This document shows positions 38,501 through 48,777 of a DNA stretch of 64,000 nt, in pieces. The notes under the pieces are model-generated. The model saw only the letters and a list, made by a program, of their open reading frames with translations. It did not search any database and was not told the DNA's origin. Position numbers and translations under genes: made by a program. Position 1 is the stretch's first letter. Each line of letters starts with the position of its first letter. This DNA comes from Trogon surrucura (Eukaryota; Chordata; Aves; Trogoniformes; Trogonidae). The stretch is taken from contig CM036617.1 in assembly GCA_020746105.1 (NCBI GenBank), positions 162,572,912-162,636,911 on the forward strand, written 5' to 3'.

Positions 38501-41023
38501 TCCTTATTTGAATATTCAGTGTTTTTAAAGAAATAAATATCTACAAATCCAAAACTTCAGTCTATCTGTTACCTACAGATGTGCAGGGAGAGGAGAGAAG
38601 AGAAAAAACCCTGCAAGTGTGGCAGCACCTTGGACATTCAGTGATGCTTAAGAGAGAGGACTTAAATGCACTGAGCACATCCCAGTCTGCATTCTAGATC
38701 TAACAAGTAATCTCAGATGCACTTCTGTAACAGCCTTTAGCAAAGCAGCTTCTAGAATACAGATCCTCATCTGCATCAAAAAGCTACTCGCGAGCCACAG
38801 GATTAGAGCAAAACCTTGCACATCTATATTTGTGTTCTGCCAGTAAAACAAGTAAGCCCAAAATTCTTAAAATCACAGCATCCCCTTCAGTTTTCACACC
38901 AAGTATAAGCCATGACAAGAACATCTTGAATCAAAATTAGTTCTAAATGAAAGCAAGAATACTTAGCACCTTCCCAGTGCATTTCATCTTTCAGAAACAC
39001 TTTGCAAATATTAACACACCAAGATATAAAAGAACCATTGTTTCAGTGAAAGGAAGCAAGAAAAGAGGATGCAGAATTTGGTAGCAAAATGGACGGATGG
39101 CTGGCTGATACTTCAGTTTTGTTTACTGTGGTTTCATTTCCATCTTAGTGATGCATCAAAACAGGTTCTGCAGTACTAAAACAGCACAGGAATACTGCAT
39201 TAATGTATACTGAGAGATCCAGGTAGACCTGGGTTATTTTCAACACTAATACTTTTCCAACTGAAATTCCTGTTGCTTTAATTAAATTAAGACTGACAAT
39301 TGTTTTTATTCCATACCACCATAAGAAAAGCTTTTATATCCTTATTGAGAATGTAGAGGTTTTCATTTGCAGTTCCCATTACTGCATTTCCAAGCACAGC
39401 ACAGTTGAGATGCTAGGTACAAACCTGTAATTTGTTTGTCTGTTACATGCCCTGATGAATTCCATTTTCTTTTTAGGATGCTTTGTGGCCCCTTACTTAC
39501 TGCTAACAGGAAAGACTTATGCAAAACAATTCAGCATTATCTGCTACATTCGCATTCATTTGAGGTGTTTAACACTACTAACGTAGATCAATGCTGGGAT
39601 CTCTGCTGAGAACTCCGTGCCATCCAGAAGCATCACTGAATACTTGCGAGTATTCCACCACAGTAAACACCGGGAGCTGATGGATGGAGAGCCAATCTCA
39701 AAGAGCAGGACTCTGAGAGATCCTCATCTCTGTCGGTTAGTACCTCGCTCAATCCACTATTAGTAGTACTGATTTCAGTGAGGCGACTCACAGGAAAAGT
39801 AAAGCAAGAATGGCCGAGGTTTTCACTCCGGTATTTAATGGTCAGCTCATTCAGGGCCCAGCCTGAAGCCCTGTGAAGCTGGCAGAAACGTTCCCACTGA
39901 GGTTTGGAGTAGGGCCTTGAAAAATGAGGGGCTTGAACTTGATAGGAAAGGAATACAAGCTAGTTAAGAGTAAGGAGCACAAGTTTCGTGTCCTCCCATT
40001 CATCAACATAGTTTAGGAGGCTTGGTTACTAGTGGGAATTTGCACTGGGTTACCACAGCGAGCTCAAATAAGAGTTCTGGTCGCTAAAAAAGCATGAAAG
40101 TTAGCTACCAGGTTGACATTTGACAGAAATATCCAAGTGAAAACATTAGAGGGTATCATCTAACAGCCCTCCTTGGCTAAAAACAGAGAAGATTCAAAAA
40201 TTAAGCCGAGACAACCTGAACTATTAGAGAGTGATTTCTCACCACAAAGATCGAAGTCAGCATTACAAACAGTTCCTGGAAATGCTTTTCACTCTTAATA
40301 TTATTATCTCTGGCCTGCTCGAATATCTGCTCAATCCACTAAAACTTCACCAGAAATTCCATTTTGCTCTCATTAATTGAAGATATTAAGTCCTAAACAT
40401 ATTAGCTGTACCTGACTCAAATCAGACCAAACAGAAGGAGTTCTTGGTGATCGAAAAAAAGTTGTATCACAAACTCATATATGCATGGTGAGCACAGGTA
40501 AAGAAAAAGACACAAAAACACATGGGAACTTGGATTTCTTGCTATCTGTGATGAATGACGCAGTTCCTGCCACGTTAGATGCATTTCACCTTCATAAATT
40601 ACCATCACATGGCAGGTGCAGTGGGATCTGTCTCTGTCCGGCTGAAGGCTTCTGTGTGGTGAGTCCAGAATTCATTTTAGGAACTACTACAAGATTTTTA
40701 TTTTAGCACTTTCAAGTCAAATATAAAAAAGATACTTAAATACTATAGCAATTAAAAAACAATGCAGCCTGACAGAGAAAACCACTTGTGTCCCAGAACT
40801 ACAGTGATTTTTTTCAGAACTGTCCCATGCTGCTGATTCCAGTGCATCACAACATCTGCATACAGATTTTATTTCTTCCAAAGACATTTTAACAAACAAA
40901 CAAATCAATAATTAAGCCAGTGGTACTCAAATGACAATTTGAGATTGAAAGTAAAATCCAACTTTTTTTTTTTTTTTTAAAGGGAAGTACAAACAGTTTT
41001 CAAACACTTTAGCACACTCTTAC
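32593..41023. other. Intron-like DNA with a 28-nt A run
   Basis: A+T-rich throughout. A run of 28 A lies at 32912-32939. Short A or T runs are at about 37364-37378 and 40963-40979. A local CpG-containing patch near 36610-36780 holds a 72-codon frame without splice support. No repeat families were recognised. Confidence 0.5.
32912..32939. repeat. Poly-A run of 28
   Basis: An uninterrupted run of 28 A on the plus strand. No AATAAA or recognisable transcript precedes it, and CR1 elements in birds lack poly-A. It may be a simple repeat or the tail of a retroposed RNA whose body I cannot identify. Confidence 0.9.
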
Positions 41024-41210
41024 TTCTGTATTTTGCAAGCTTTTTTGTGCAGGAATGGGTTCTTGCTTTGGGCATTTCTGACACCTTAGCTGTGTTGGTT
41101 GCTGGTGAGAAGAGTGACTGTTGATTGACATAACTTGGCTAGCAGAAGATGCCACAGTAGTCACAGTTATATTGGCAAACACCGTGCTTTTATCTGAATT
41201 GCTTCCATCA
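41024..41210 (-). CDS. Candidate exon, Ser/Thr/Gln-rich with CxxC, minus strand
   Basis: The frame reads DGSNSDKSTVFANITVTTVA, then SSASQVMSINSHSSHQQPTQ, then LRCQKCPKQEPIPAQ and ends LQNTE at the donor GAA|GTAAGAG. Sixty-two complete codons follow one leading base. The composition resembles a disordered region of a nuclear or regulatory protein, with a single CxxC pair. The proposed acceptor (AATTTCACAAG) is moderate, and the frame remains open upstream, so the 5' edge is uncertain. The end is phase 0, compatible with 32461-32592. The start is phase 2, which does not fit 48685-48777 directly, so an exon would be missing. The CR1 at 41290 lies just upstream in transcript sense, inside the presumed intron. 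Confidence 0.33.
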
Positions 41211-41289
41211 CTTGTGAAATTATTTTTTTGCATGAATAAACACAAATATAATAAACACAAGGAATTAGCAGTTTCATGTCTGCGATCTT

Positions 41290-42167
41290 GTTGGGATGAC
41301 AGAGGTGTGGTAGGATGGTTTGTATGACCAGAGTGCTGCAACAGAGGGATACAGGCTCTTTTCGGAAGGACATGCTGGAAACACAAGGAGGTGGAGTTTT
41401 CCTTTATGTGAGAGAGCAGCTCAAATGCACAGAGCTTTGCCTGGGCATGGATGATGAGCTAAGTGAAAGCTCACAGGTAAGGATTAAAGAGCAGACAGAT
41501 CAGTATGGGTGATGTAGTGGGCATCGGCTAGAGGCCACCTGACCAGGAAGAATAAGTGGATGAGGCCCTCTACAGACAGGTAGAAGCAACCTCACCGGCC
41601 CTGGTGCTCGTGGGGAACTTTATCCACCTTGATATCTGCAGGAAGGACAACTCAGACAGGGATAAGCAATCCAGGGCATTCCTGGAGAGCACTGACGGCA
41701 AATTCCTGACCCAAGTGACAGAGAAGCCAACAATCAATGAGAGGTGCTGTGCTGGGCCTTATACTCACAAACAAGGAAGGGCTCCTTGAAGACATGAACG
41801 TCAAAGGTAGCCTTAAGCTGCAGTGACTGTGGTGGCGTTCAGGACCTTGAGAGGAGGGAGCAGGGCAAAAAACAAGATCACAGCCCTGGACTTCAGGATA
41901 GCAGACTTTGGGCTCATCAGTGATCTGCGTGCAAGAGTCCCATGAAACAGGGCCTTGGAGGGAAGAGGGGTCCAAGAAAACTGTTTGATACTCAAGGATC
42001 ACCTCCTCCAAGCTCAAGAACCATTCATCATCACAAGTAGGAAGTCACACAAAAATGCCAGGAAGCCCACACAGGTGGACAAGGAGATCCCGGAAAAATT
42101 CAAACACAAAAAGAAAGTATACAAAAGGCAGAAGCAGGAACAGGTAACCTGGAAGGAATACACATAG
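41290..42167 (+). mobile_element. CR1 LINE, ORF2 endonuclease and linker part (left half)
   Basis: The segment carries a decayed CR1 ORF2 endonuclease region in two frames. GGVFLYVREQLKCTEL is at about 41377, then GICYRPP-like text, then ALVLVGNFIHLDICRKDN at about 41600 and FLTQVTEKPT at about 41702. Later come KITALDFRIADFGL at about 41875 and HLLQAQEPFIITSRKSHKNA at about 42000-42060, ending KRQKQEQVTWKEYT. The usual endonuclease text VGDFNHPDICW is changed, with Asn replacing the expected metal-binding Asp. At least one frame change and several stops make it inactive. The right half resumes at 42346 after a SINE insertion. Confidence 0.92.
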
Positions 42168-42345
42168 AATGGCCTAGGTTGGAAGGGACCTTAGAGATCA
42201 TCTTAATCCAACCTCCATGTCGTGAGCAGGGATGCCATCTCTCGACTAGGTCACGCAACACGTGAGAACCATATAGGAAGCGAACCCCCGACCTTTGGTG
42301 TTTGAAGCACCACGTTCAACCCACTGAGCTAAACCAGCTCTCGCT
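42168..42345 (-). mobile_element. tRNA-derived SINE with CR1 tail (TguSINE1-like)
   Basis: On the minus strand the head reads GAGCTGGTTTAGCTCAGTGG, a tRNA start with an RNA polymerase III A box (TTAGCTCAGTGG). About 30 nt later comes GGTCGGGGGTTCGCTTCC, a slightly altered B box (consensus GGTTCGANTCC). The body then passes into GCATCCCTGCTCACGACATG, AGGTTGGATTAAGATGATC and AAGGTCCCTTCCAACC, a CR1-type 3' end finishing CATTCTATG. A tRNA-Ile-like head joined to a CR1 tail is the structure I recall for TguSINE1 of songbirds, which would be mobilised by CR1 machinery. It lies inside a CR1 element in opposite orientation. I see no clear target-site duplication. Confidence 0.85.
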
Positions 42346-42742
42346 GTCTGAGCATGAAGAAATGCAGTAAGTGAAGCCAGAGCTTACCTGGAGCTGAAAC
42401 TAGTGAGGGAAGTCAAAAACAATTATCTGAAAGAAGGACATAAAGACAGTGGAGCTAGATCCTTCCCAGTGGCGTTCAGTGACAGGAAAAGAGGCAATGG
42501 ACACTAACGGAAACATCCAAGGAGCCCTCAGAACATCAGGAAACACTTTTTTTACTGTGATGGTGACTAAGCAATGGCACAAGTTGCCCAGAGAGGGATG
42601 TGGAGTCTCCTTCTTCGGAGATATTCAAAAGCCATCTAGCCAGTCTTGCAGAACCTGCTCTGGGTGGCCCTGCTTGAGCAAAGAGGCTGGACCAGATGAC
42701 CTCCAGAGGTCCCTTCCAACCTCAACAATTCTGTGATTCTCT
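42346..42742 (+). mobile_element. CR1 LINE, right half with 3' end; polymerase domain missing
   Basis: Sequence resumes in the linker (LELKLVREVKNN, about 42393-42423) and passes within a few codons into the C-terminal text GARSFPVAFSDRKRGNG. Then come the equivalents of [13 protein letters not shown] and VESPSLE, the 3' untranslated region (GGACCAGATGACCTCCAGAG) and an ATTCTGTG tail ending near 42742. In full CR1 ORF2 the whole reverse transcriptase lies between VKNN and GARLFS. This copy therefore has a large internal deletion as well as 5' truncation. Confidence 0.92.
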
Positions 42743-45700
42743 GAGAGCAGTGCTGTGTTGGAAAACTTCCAGTGATGCATCAGTGTTTATATTGTCATTT
42801 TACACCAGCCTTGTATTCCATAAAGTACCCTTACGGTACATACAGAGTCTGTGTATTTGTGCTTCACACAGCATGAAGGAAGCCCTCTCTCAACCGAGGC
42901 CTCTAGGCATTGTAGCAACATGAATAAATAACTGTTTTCTGTACTATATTCACAATTCCACTGTTTCAACCAGAAAAGTCAAGATGTTTTCCCAAATCAT
43001 ATTACTTTCATATATAGCAACTTAAAATATGAAAGCCTAGGAGAAAAGGAAAAGAAAGAAGAAAAATAAAGAAGAAAAAAAAATTTTAAAAAATCAAACT
43101 TGGATTTTTCTCAATATACCAGTGCTCAACTGCAGGACAAATGAAACCGAGAAACAAAATCCAAATGGAGAAAATAAAATATGCTGCAAAATTAATTATT
43201 TTAGAGAATTACTGAAACAAACCACAAGTCCAGAAAATTTTATTACTAATGTATAATATGGTTATTTTTCAGTCTGAGAACAGAAAGGGAAGAACTTCAC
43301 CTATGAAAAATTTGAAGAGCTTTAGGACAAAAAGAAGGACATCTGAAAAAACTGGCTTTTATGACACTACATTATCTTCAGACACCTGTTGAATATGGAT
43401 TTGCCCCGGTGTTGTTTCTCTCTCTTCTTCATTTCTTTCTAGCCCTTCAACCTCAAGAAATCTGTCCGGCAGCAGAGTGGGATACATGTCATACAAACAT
43501 GGCAGTAGCCTTCTATTCAAACAGGTACTGTGCCTGCCCCAGCTTATCACTGGTCAAAACTGATAAAAAATTATGTCACCGATAAGAGTGCCACATCTGT
43601 AACCTGGTTAGCATGTGTCTGTAATTCAGTGGAGACTCCAGTCTCCTTAATGTTCCTTAATGGTGACTCCTGCTAAATGGCAGTGGCCTGTGCCAGTTTC
43701 CCTTTCCAGGTTGTTAGCACCACACGGCCATAAATAAAACTCCATATATTTAAAGAATACTAGCCTACAGCCTTTTAAGTCCAAGATTTACTTATTTACT
43801 CATTGAAACATTCTCCTATTTCCTTCTCCTTTAAACGTACCATTTTCTATTTTTGAGAAGCAAAACACACTCTTCCTTCGGTCACAGCACTGCCTCTAAA
43901 CAGAGAGTATCTGTAAATTATGCTATGATGGGTTTATTTTGTCATTTATCGAGCTGTCAATTAACTTTTCTTGTTTGTTTTAAGATGCACATATATTCTG
44001 TACATTTACATAAAAATAACTGTTATATGCTAAGTAAGGGACTTTGGTTTTACCATCTAAGGCACAATTAATAGCTCTTGCTAAAGACAGTGGTGTTTTC
44101 ACATGCTTAAAGCACAGGACAGTGACTCTTTCAGGAAGCCAGAGTTCTGTTTTTTGCTTTTCAACTAACCGCTTGGGCAACTTTGCTCAAATCACTTCAC
44201 CTTCAGTGCATCAGTTTACTTTTCCACAGTGTCATTTTCCTCACTCTAACTTGCTCTGCAAAGCATTCAAGAACCTACGGATATATTTCCACAACATGCC
44301 TAAGACTAGAGAATTGGCGAAGTTATTCGGCATATGAAAAATACAGCCATCAATTTCAGTTCCTTACATCCTAGTGGCACAATATTACTATTTTTGCTTA
44401 TCTTGATGCAGAAAAAAATGTTAGGAACATCTTCTCAGCCCATTCACCAACTGTGCACAGTTATTCACACTACAATTATAACATAAATCAAGATCTAAGC
44501 TTACTGAACATTATTTTGGATGTTTCCAATATATGATCCAGTTTGATATTATATATCAGGTGCCAGGTATGAGCATTATTGGCCCCTGGCTGTATGAACC
44601 ACTTGAGATTTTATGCCCAGCTCTCCCCAAGGGGCATCCAAAAGCAAGGGACATGGCTCTGGGTAACAATAGTAGAGATATAAATTGCAAGATAGATAAC
44701 CACATTGCAAGGCAGTACTGCACAGTGTTGCTTTTCACTGTTCAAACCAGCTGGAAAGTGATATGATACTGCCAGTGGAGGAATCACTCCCAAAGGAACG
44801 CCTTCACATGGAAAGGAAGTGTTTCCGTGACCAAGGGTCTGCATCGCGAATCTAAGCAACGTGAGTTTGAATGATCCCAAAAGTCTGCCAGAAACCGCTA
44901 TTTTAATCAAGCACCCTTTAAAAAGCAGCGCTAGCATTACAGCGAGAACAAGAGAAAAGGGAAGCAGACTGCAATGTCTGGGAGGAAACATAACTTAAGC
45001 AACTTAAGCCACTGTTGGTATACTCTCCTCTTCACACCTGAGGTCTAAGAGCAACAATGGAAGGATGTGAATTTATTCACATACACAGTTTCTTTCTTAA
45101 AGTCAAGACAATTGCTGGACAGGAAGCTGAAGACAGCTGCATCTCAAACATTCTCAGCTTGTATATTTTATTGTTCTCTGAGGCAATAGCATAGGCCAAG
45201 TTATCGGTTCAGTTGTATTCTGGAGAGCAGTCTGAAAAACCCGATATAAAACACAACATCATCAAGTACAAAAGCCTCCCTTTCCTGCCCATAACCAAAT
45301 GGTTCATTTTAGGCAGTAAAAGGTCCTATCTGCCAGTGGACTCAATAACAGTGCTCATTTTTACCCCTTTCTCCATATGTGGCATCCTGCATTTTGTCAA
45401 CATAAATCTCAATAAAGGAAGACAATCCCAAACTAAAAGCTTCTACCATTTCTTTAAATTGATCATTTTCTGCTTTGTGGAACTTAATGTCAACATGCAA
45501 CTTCCCTAGTACTAAAAATTGTTTATGACATCATCACCTACTGATTTCAAGTACTTAGAAGAGTCACTGAAGAGAAACAGATTTCTCATAAATGTAGTTG
45601 ATATTAAAGAGTTCTGTAAGACCAAGGACATAAGTTATAAAAGTATTCCAATAATAACAACAGAAAATGTCCACCATTACAGGAACCTCATTTCTCAGTG

Positions 45701-47516
45701 CTCCAATTCTCTACTTTGATGAAAGAGCATCTAGTTGTACGGTACGCTCAATATTGAAGAATCCAAAAATACAGACAATTGTACCCTTTCAAAGTGGTGG
45801 GAATCATCTTTATCTTATTTAAGATTTCTCAAGCACGCTAGCCAATATTTTATCTTAGAAAACTTGTCTTACATGAATGATAACCTCCCTGCGTTTAAAT
45901 CTGAGTCACACTCTAGAACCAGTCTTAGGATTGAAAAAAGATGAGACTACAGAAATACAGAATTTAACTGCTGCTTGCAGAGCCCCAGAGTTAATGTCAG
46001 TTCATTTCATATAAAAAACCCAGGAAGCTTAGGACTCCCTTCTGTTAGAAAAAAAATGAAAGCTAATATTCTTAAAAATAATATGATCAAAAGAATGTAT
46101 ATTTGGGGATTTAGTAATGCTAGAATGATTTGGTTTATTTCTTATTTCTATCCAGCACCATACACCTTTCTAGTACTTGTGGCCAGCAAAATATGGAATT
46201 AAGCAGACTGATACACTGAAGACCACTGAAAACATTTGTGAGCATAAAATTCCATTTGCAGTATTGATTAGCAGCAGCATTAACTGAAGACAGAACGGAA
46301 AACAATCACCAAGGGAATTTTGTACTGAGGTGACTGAGGTTCAGGGGCACAGTAGAGGAGTCAGACAAGGAAAGTGAAACCCAGCCAGGGGGAGCTGGGA
46401 TGAGAAGCCTGAATATCAGCTCCAAACTTCATCTCGTTTGGGCAGTTCAGAATTCCTCTTGCTCCTCCCCCCCATTTCACCATTCAGTAACACTTTTCAT
46501 TCCAGGGTGAGAAGCATTCTTTTCTCCAAATAGACAAATTCATTCCCTAAGCAGATACAAAAGTCCATCTGGAAATGGCAAGAAAACGACGAGGTTCTTA
46601 AAAAAAAATAGAAATCAAACTCCATTTCCTTTCCTTCACTTCTCTGCCCTTTTTTCGCCTCTGCCTCAAAACAAACTCCTTCATTATTCTTCCTCTAGTT
46701 AAATGAAGATTGCTCAGTAACATAGTTTTGTAGTTTTCTCCTAGTCCTAAGTCTTAGCTGTCAAATGCCTACCAGGAGATAAAATTCAAGAGCTACTGAT
46801 GGAACTGAAATGATGGCATTTTGCACGTATATATTATATTCTGTGATAAACTTTGGAGGAACTACTGAAAGCTGCAACTGAAAGAGGCAACTCAACTTCC
46901 CTGGAAGTTTTAAGCAGTATAAAGTTTCTGGTGAAGGAAGCAGCGGGGAGCTTACAAAGACACTTTTTTTTTTTTCTGAACATAAGTTTTTTTCTAAAAG
47001 TGTATCAGTGCCGGAAAATGAAAGCACAGATACAGGTGTTGTCCTTCTGATATAAGAAAGCTGTGGTTCTGGTGTTCGCACTGCCACCTGCAAGTTTGCC
47101 AAATTGCAGAAGACCAAAAATTGCAGGATTTCTAACATTTCCACAGATACCTGAGAAAACAGTAAAGCCAGACACTATTAATCGGTGTGAGCCTTGACTA
47201 GCTGCCCCTCAGGCAGCATGCACAGGGTGTGGATCAACACCTGCAACCATTCCTTGAAGACAGAAAATTGGTGGAGACGTGGAATAACAGAAATGACTCA
47301 TCAATATTCAAAAACGCGTTGGGGAGGAGTAGAGTGGTGGTAGCATCTGTCTCCTCATAACACTGGTCGACAGATTGGAGGCGTAAGGACAGGGAACTCT
47401 ATTCCTTAAAAAGTCATCCATTTATTATTTTCAAGTGCACCTAACTTATGTGGAGGTTAGTGAGGAAGTCTGCATTCTGCCTGCACCGTCTGAGATTTCC
47501 AGTTTCTTCCATGATC
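42743..47516. other. Intron-like DNA
   Basis: A+T-rich, with an A/G-rich patch at about 43036-43100. Short frames (for example 44611-44991 minus, 46761-47144 minus) have no coding context that I can support. No repeat families recognised. Confidence 0.5.
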
Positions 47517-48108
47517 AGGCTAATGTGGGGTGTATTAGAAGGGGAGTAGCTAGCAGGCCGAGAGAGGTCCTCCTCCCCCTCTATTCTGCCCTGGTGATGC
47601 CACATCTGGAATATTGTGTCCAGTTCTGGGCCCCTCAGCTCAAGAGGGACAGGGAACTGCTTGAGAGAGTCCAGCACAGAGCCACAAAGATGATTGAGGG
47701 AGTGGAACATCTCCCTTAGGAGGAAAGGCTGAAGGAGCTGGGTCTCTTTAGCTTGGAGAAGAGGAGGCTGAGGGGTGACCTCATTAATGTTTATAAATAT
47801 GTCAAGGGGGAGTGTCAGGAGGATGGAGCCAGACTCTTTTCAGCGGTGTCCATTGACAGGACACGGGGCAATGGATACAAGCTGGAGCATAGAAGGTTCC
47901 ACAAAAGCATTAGGAAAGACGTTTTCACAGTGAGGGTGCCAGAGCACTGGCACAGGCTGCCCAGGGAGGTTGTGGAGTCTCCTTCTCTGGAGACATTCAA
48001 AACCTGCCTGGGCGTGTTCCTGTGTGACCTACTGTAGGTGATCCTGCTCTGGGATGGGGGCTGGACTGGTTGATCTTTTAAGCCCTAATGTTCTGTGATT
48101 CTGTGATT
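47517..48108 (+). mobile_element. CR1 LINE 3' part with ORF2 C-terminus
   Basis: The longest intact-looking CR1 3' piece here. It opens with the reverse-transcriptase C-terminal region: [20 protein letters not shown], then [20 protein letters not shown] and [19 protein letters not shown] stop replaces a codon at 47717-47719. The frame then resumes with [37 protein letters not shown] and [17 protein letters not shown], ending LGVFLCDLL at 48037. The 3' untranslated region and an ATTCTGTG tail finish the element. It is 5'-truncated at about 47517. It is close in sequence to the copy at 1435-1814. Confidence 0.94.
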
Positions 48109-48684
48109 AGATCTGGCTTTTTGTTATAGCACTGGATAGACGTTGCTGGCGTTCTTCTTGCTCGTTTTAAGTGTAGCTTCTATCCAGCTAATTCCATTGT
48201 TGTGGAAATAGTAGCTATATCCCAAAAAGAACAGTGATGTGGATACTGCTGTAAATATTGTTAGATCAGTCCCAATCTGATCTGCAAATTAAAACAGGTA
48301 ATGGAACTATTTTACACAGTTTGCTTCTACTTCTGACACAGATGGCACTTAAACAAGAATTCCAGACTTGGCAGTTTTGCTTCAAAGTTAGTGCCAAGAC
48401 CAGGATAATCCTTTCTAGCAATTTTCTCCTTGATTTTTGAGCCACCAACTTCCATATAAAATAGAATTTGTTATCTGCTATTCCCCTTCTACAGCCATGC
48501 ATTGAACATGCTTTGACAAGACACAGAATAGACCTTCAAATACCAAGCCAAGTGACATCAGAGAGAGTCATGAGTCTCTGCAAGGTACACAGCTCATTTC
48601 TTAAACCTCATCTTCAGGTGGGTGTAGAACAAGGAAAAGAAAATTAGTGATACAATGAAAAACACATAACAAAAGTACAATTAC
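48109..48684. other. Intron-like DNA
   Basis: No feature recognised between the CR1 copy and the candidate exon at 48685. Confidence 0.55.
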
Positions 48685-48777
48685 CTTCCTTGATGGTGGT
48701 TCTGACTCTCCAACTTTTAAATTATGCCAAGTGTGGGATAATGAATAACGATCGTTTTTTAAAGCTAGCATTCACTA
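48685..48777 (-). CDS. Candidate first coding exon, minus strand
   Basis: A long pyrimidine tract ending TTGGCTCATCTTACAG gives one of the best acceptors on this strand. Then come TAGTGA and an ATG at 48771. The frame reads MLALKNDRYSLSHTWHNLKV and GESEPPSRK, ending in phase 0 at the donor AAG|GTAATTG. With the untranslated exon ending at 52193, this would be exon 2 with the start codon, separated by a 3.4-kb intron. Against it, the ATG context is weak (T at -3, C at +4), and the phase does not join 41024-41210 directly. The peptide is not recognised. A non-coding or pseudo-exon remains possible. Confidence 0.3.

Noticed and set aside
42281-42345. A tRNA gene on the minus strand
   Set aside because: The tRNA-like head is fused to a CR1-type tail and its B box and stem positions are altered. 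It is a SINE, not a tRNA gene.
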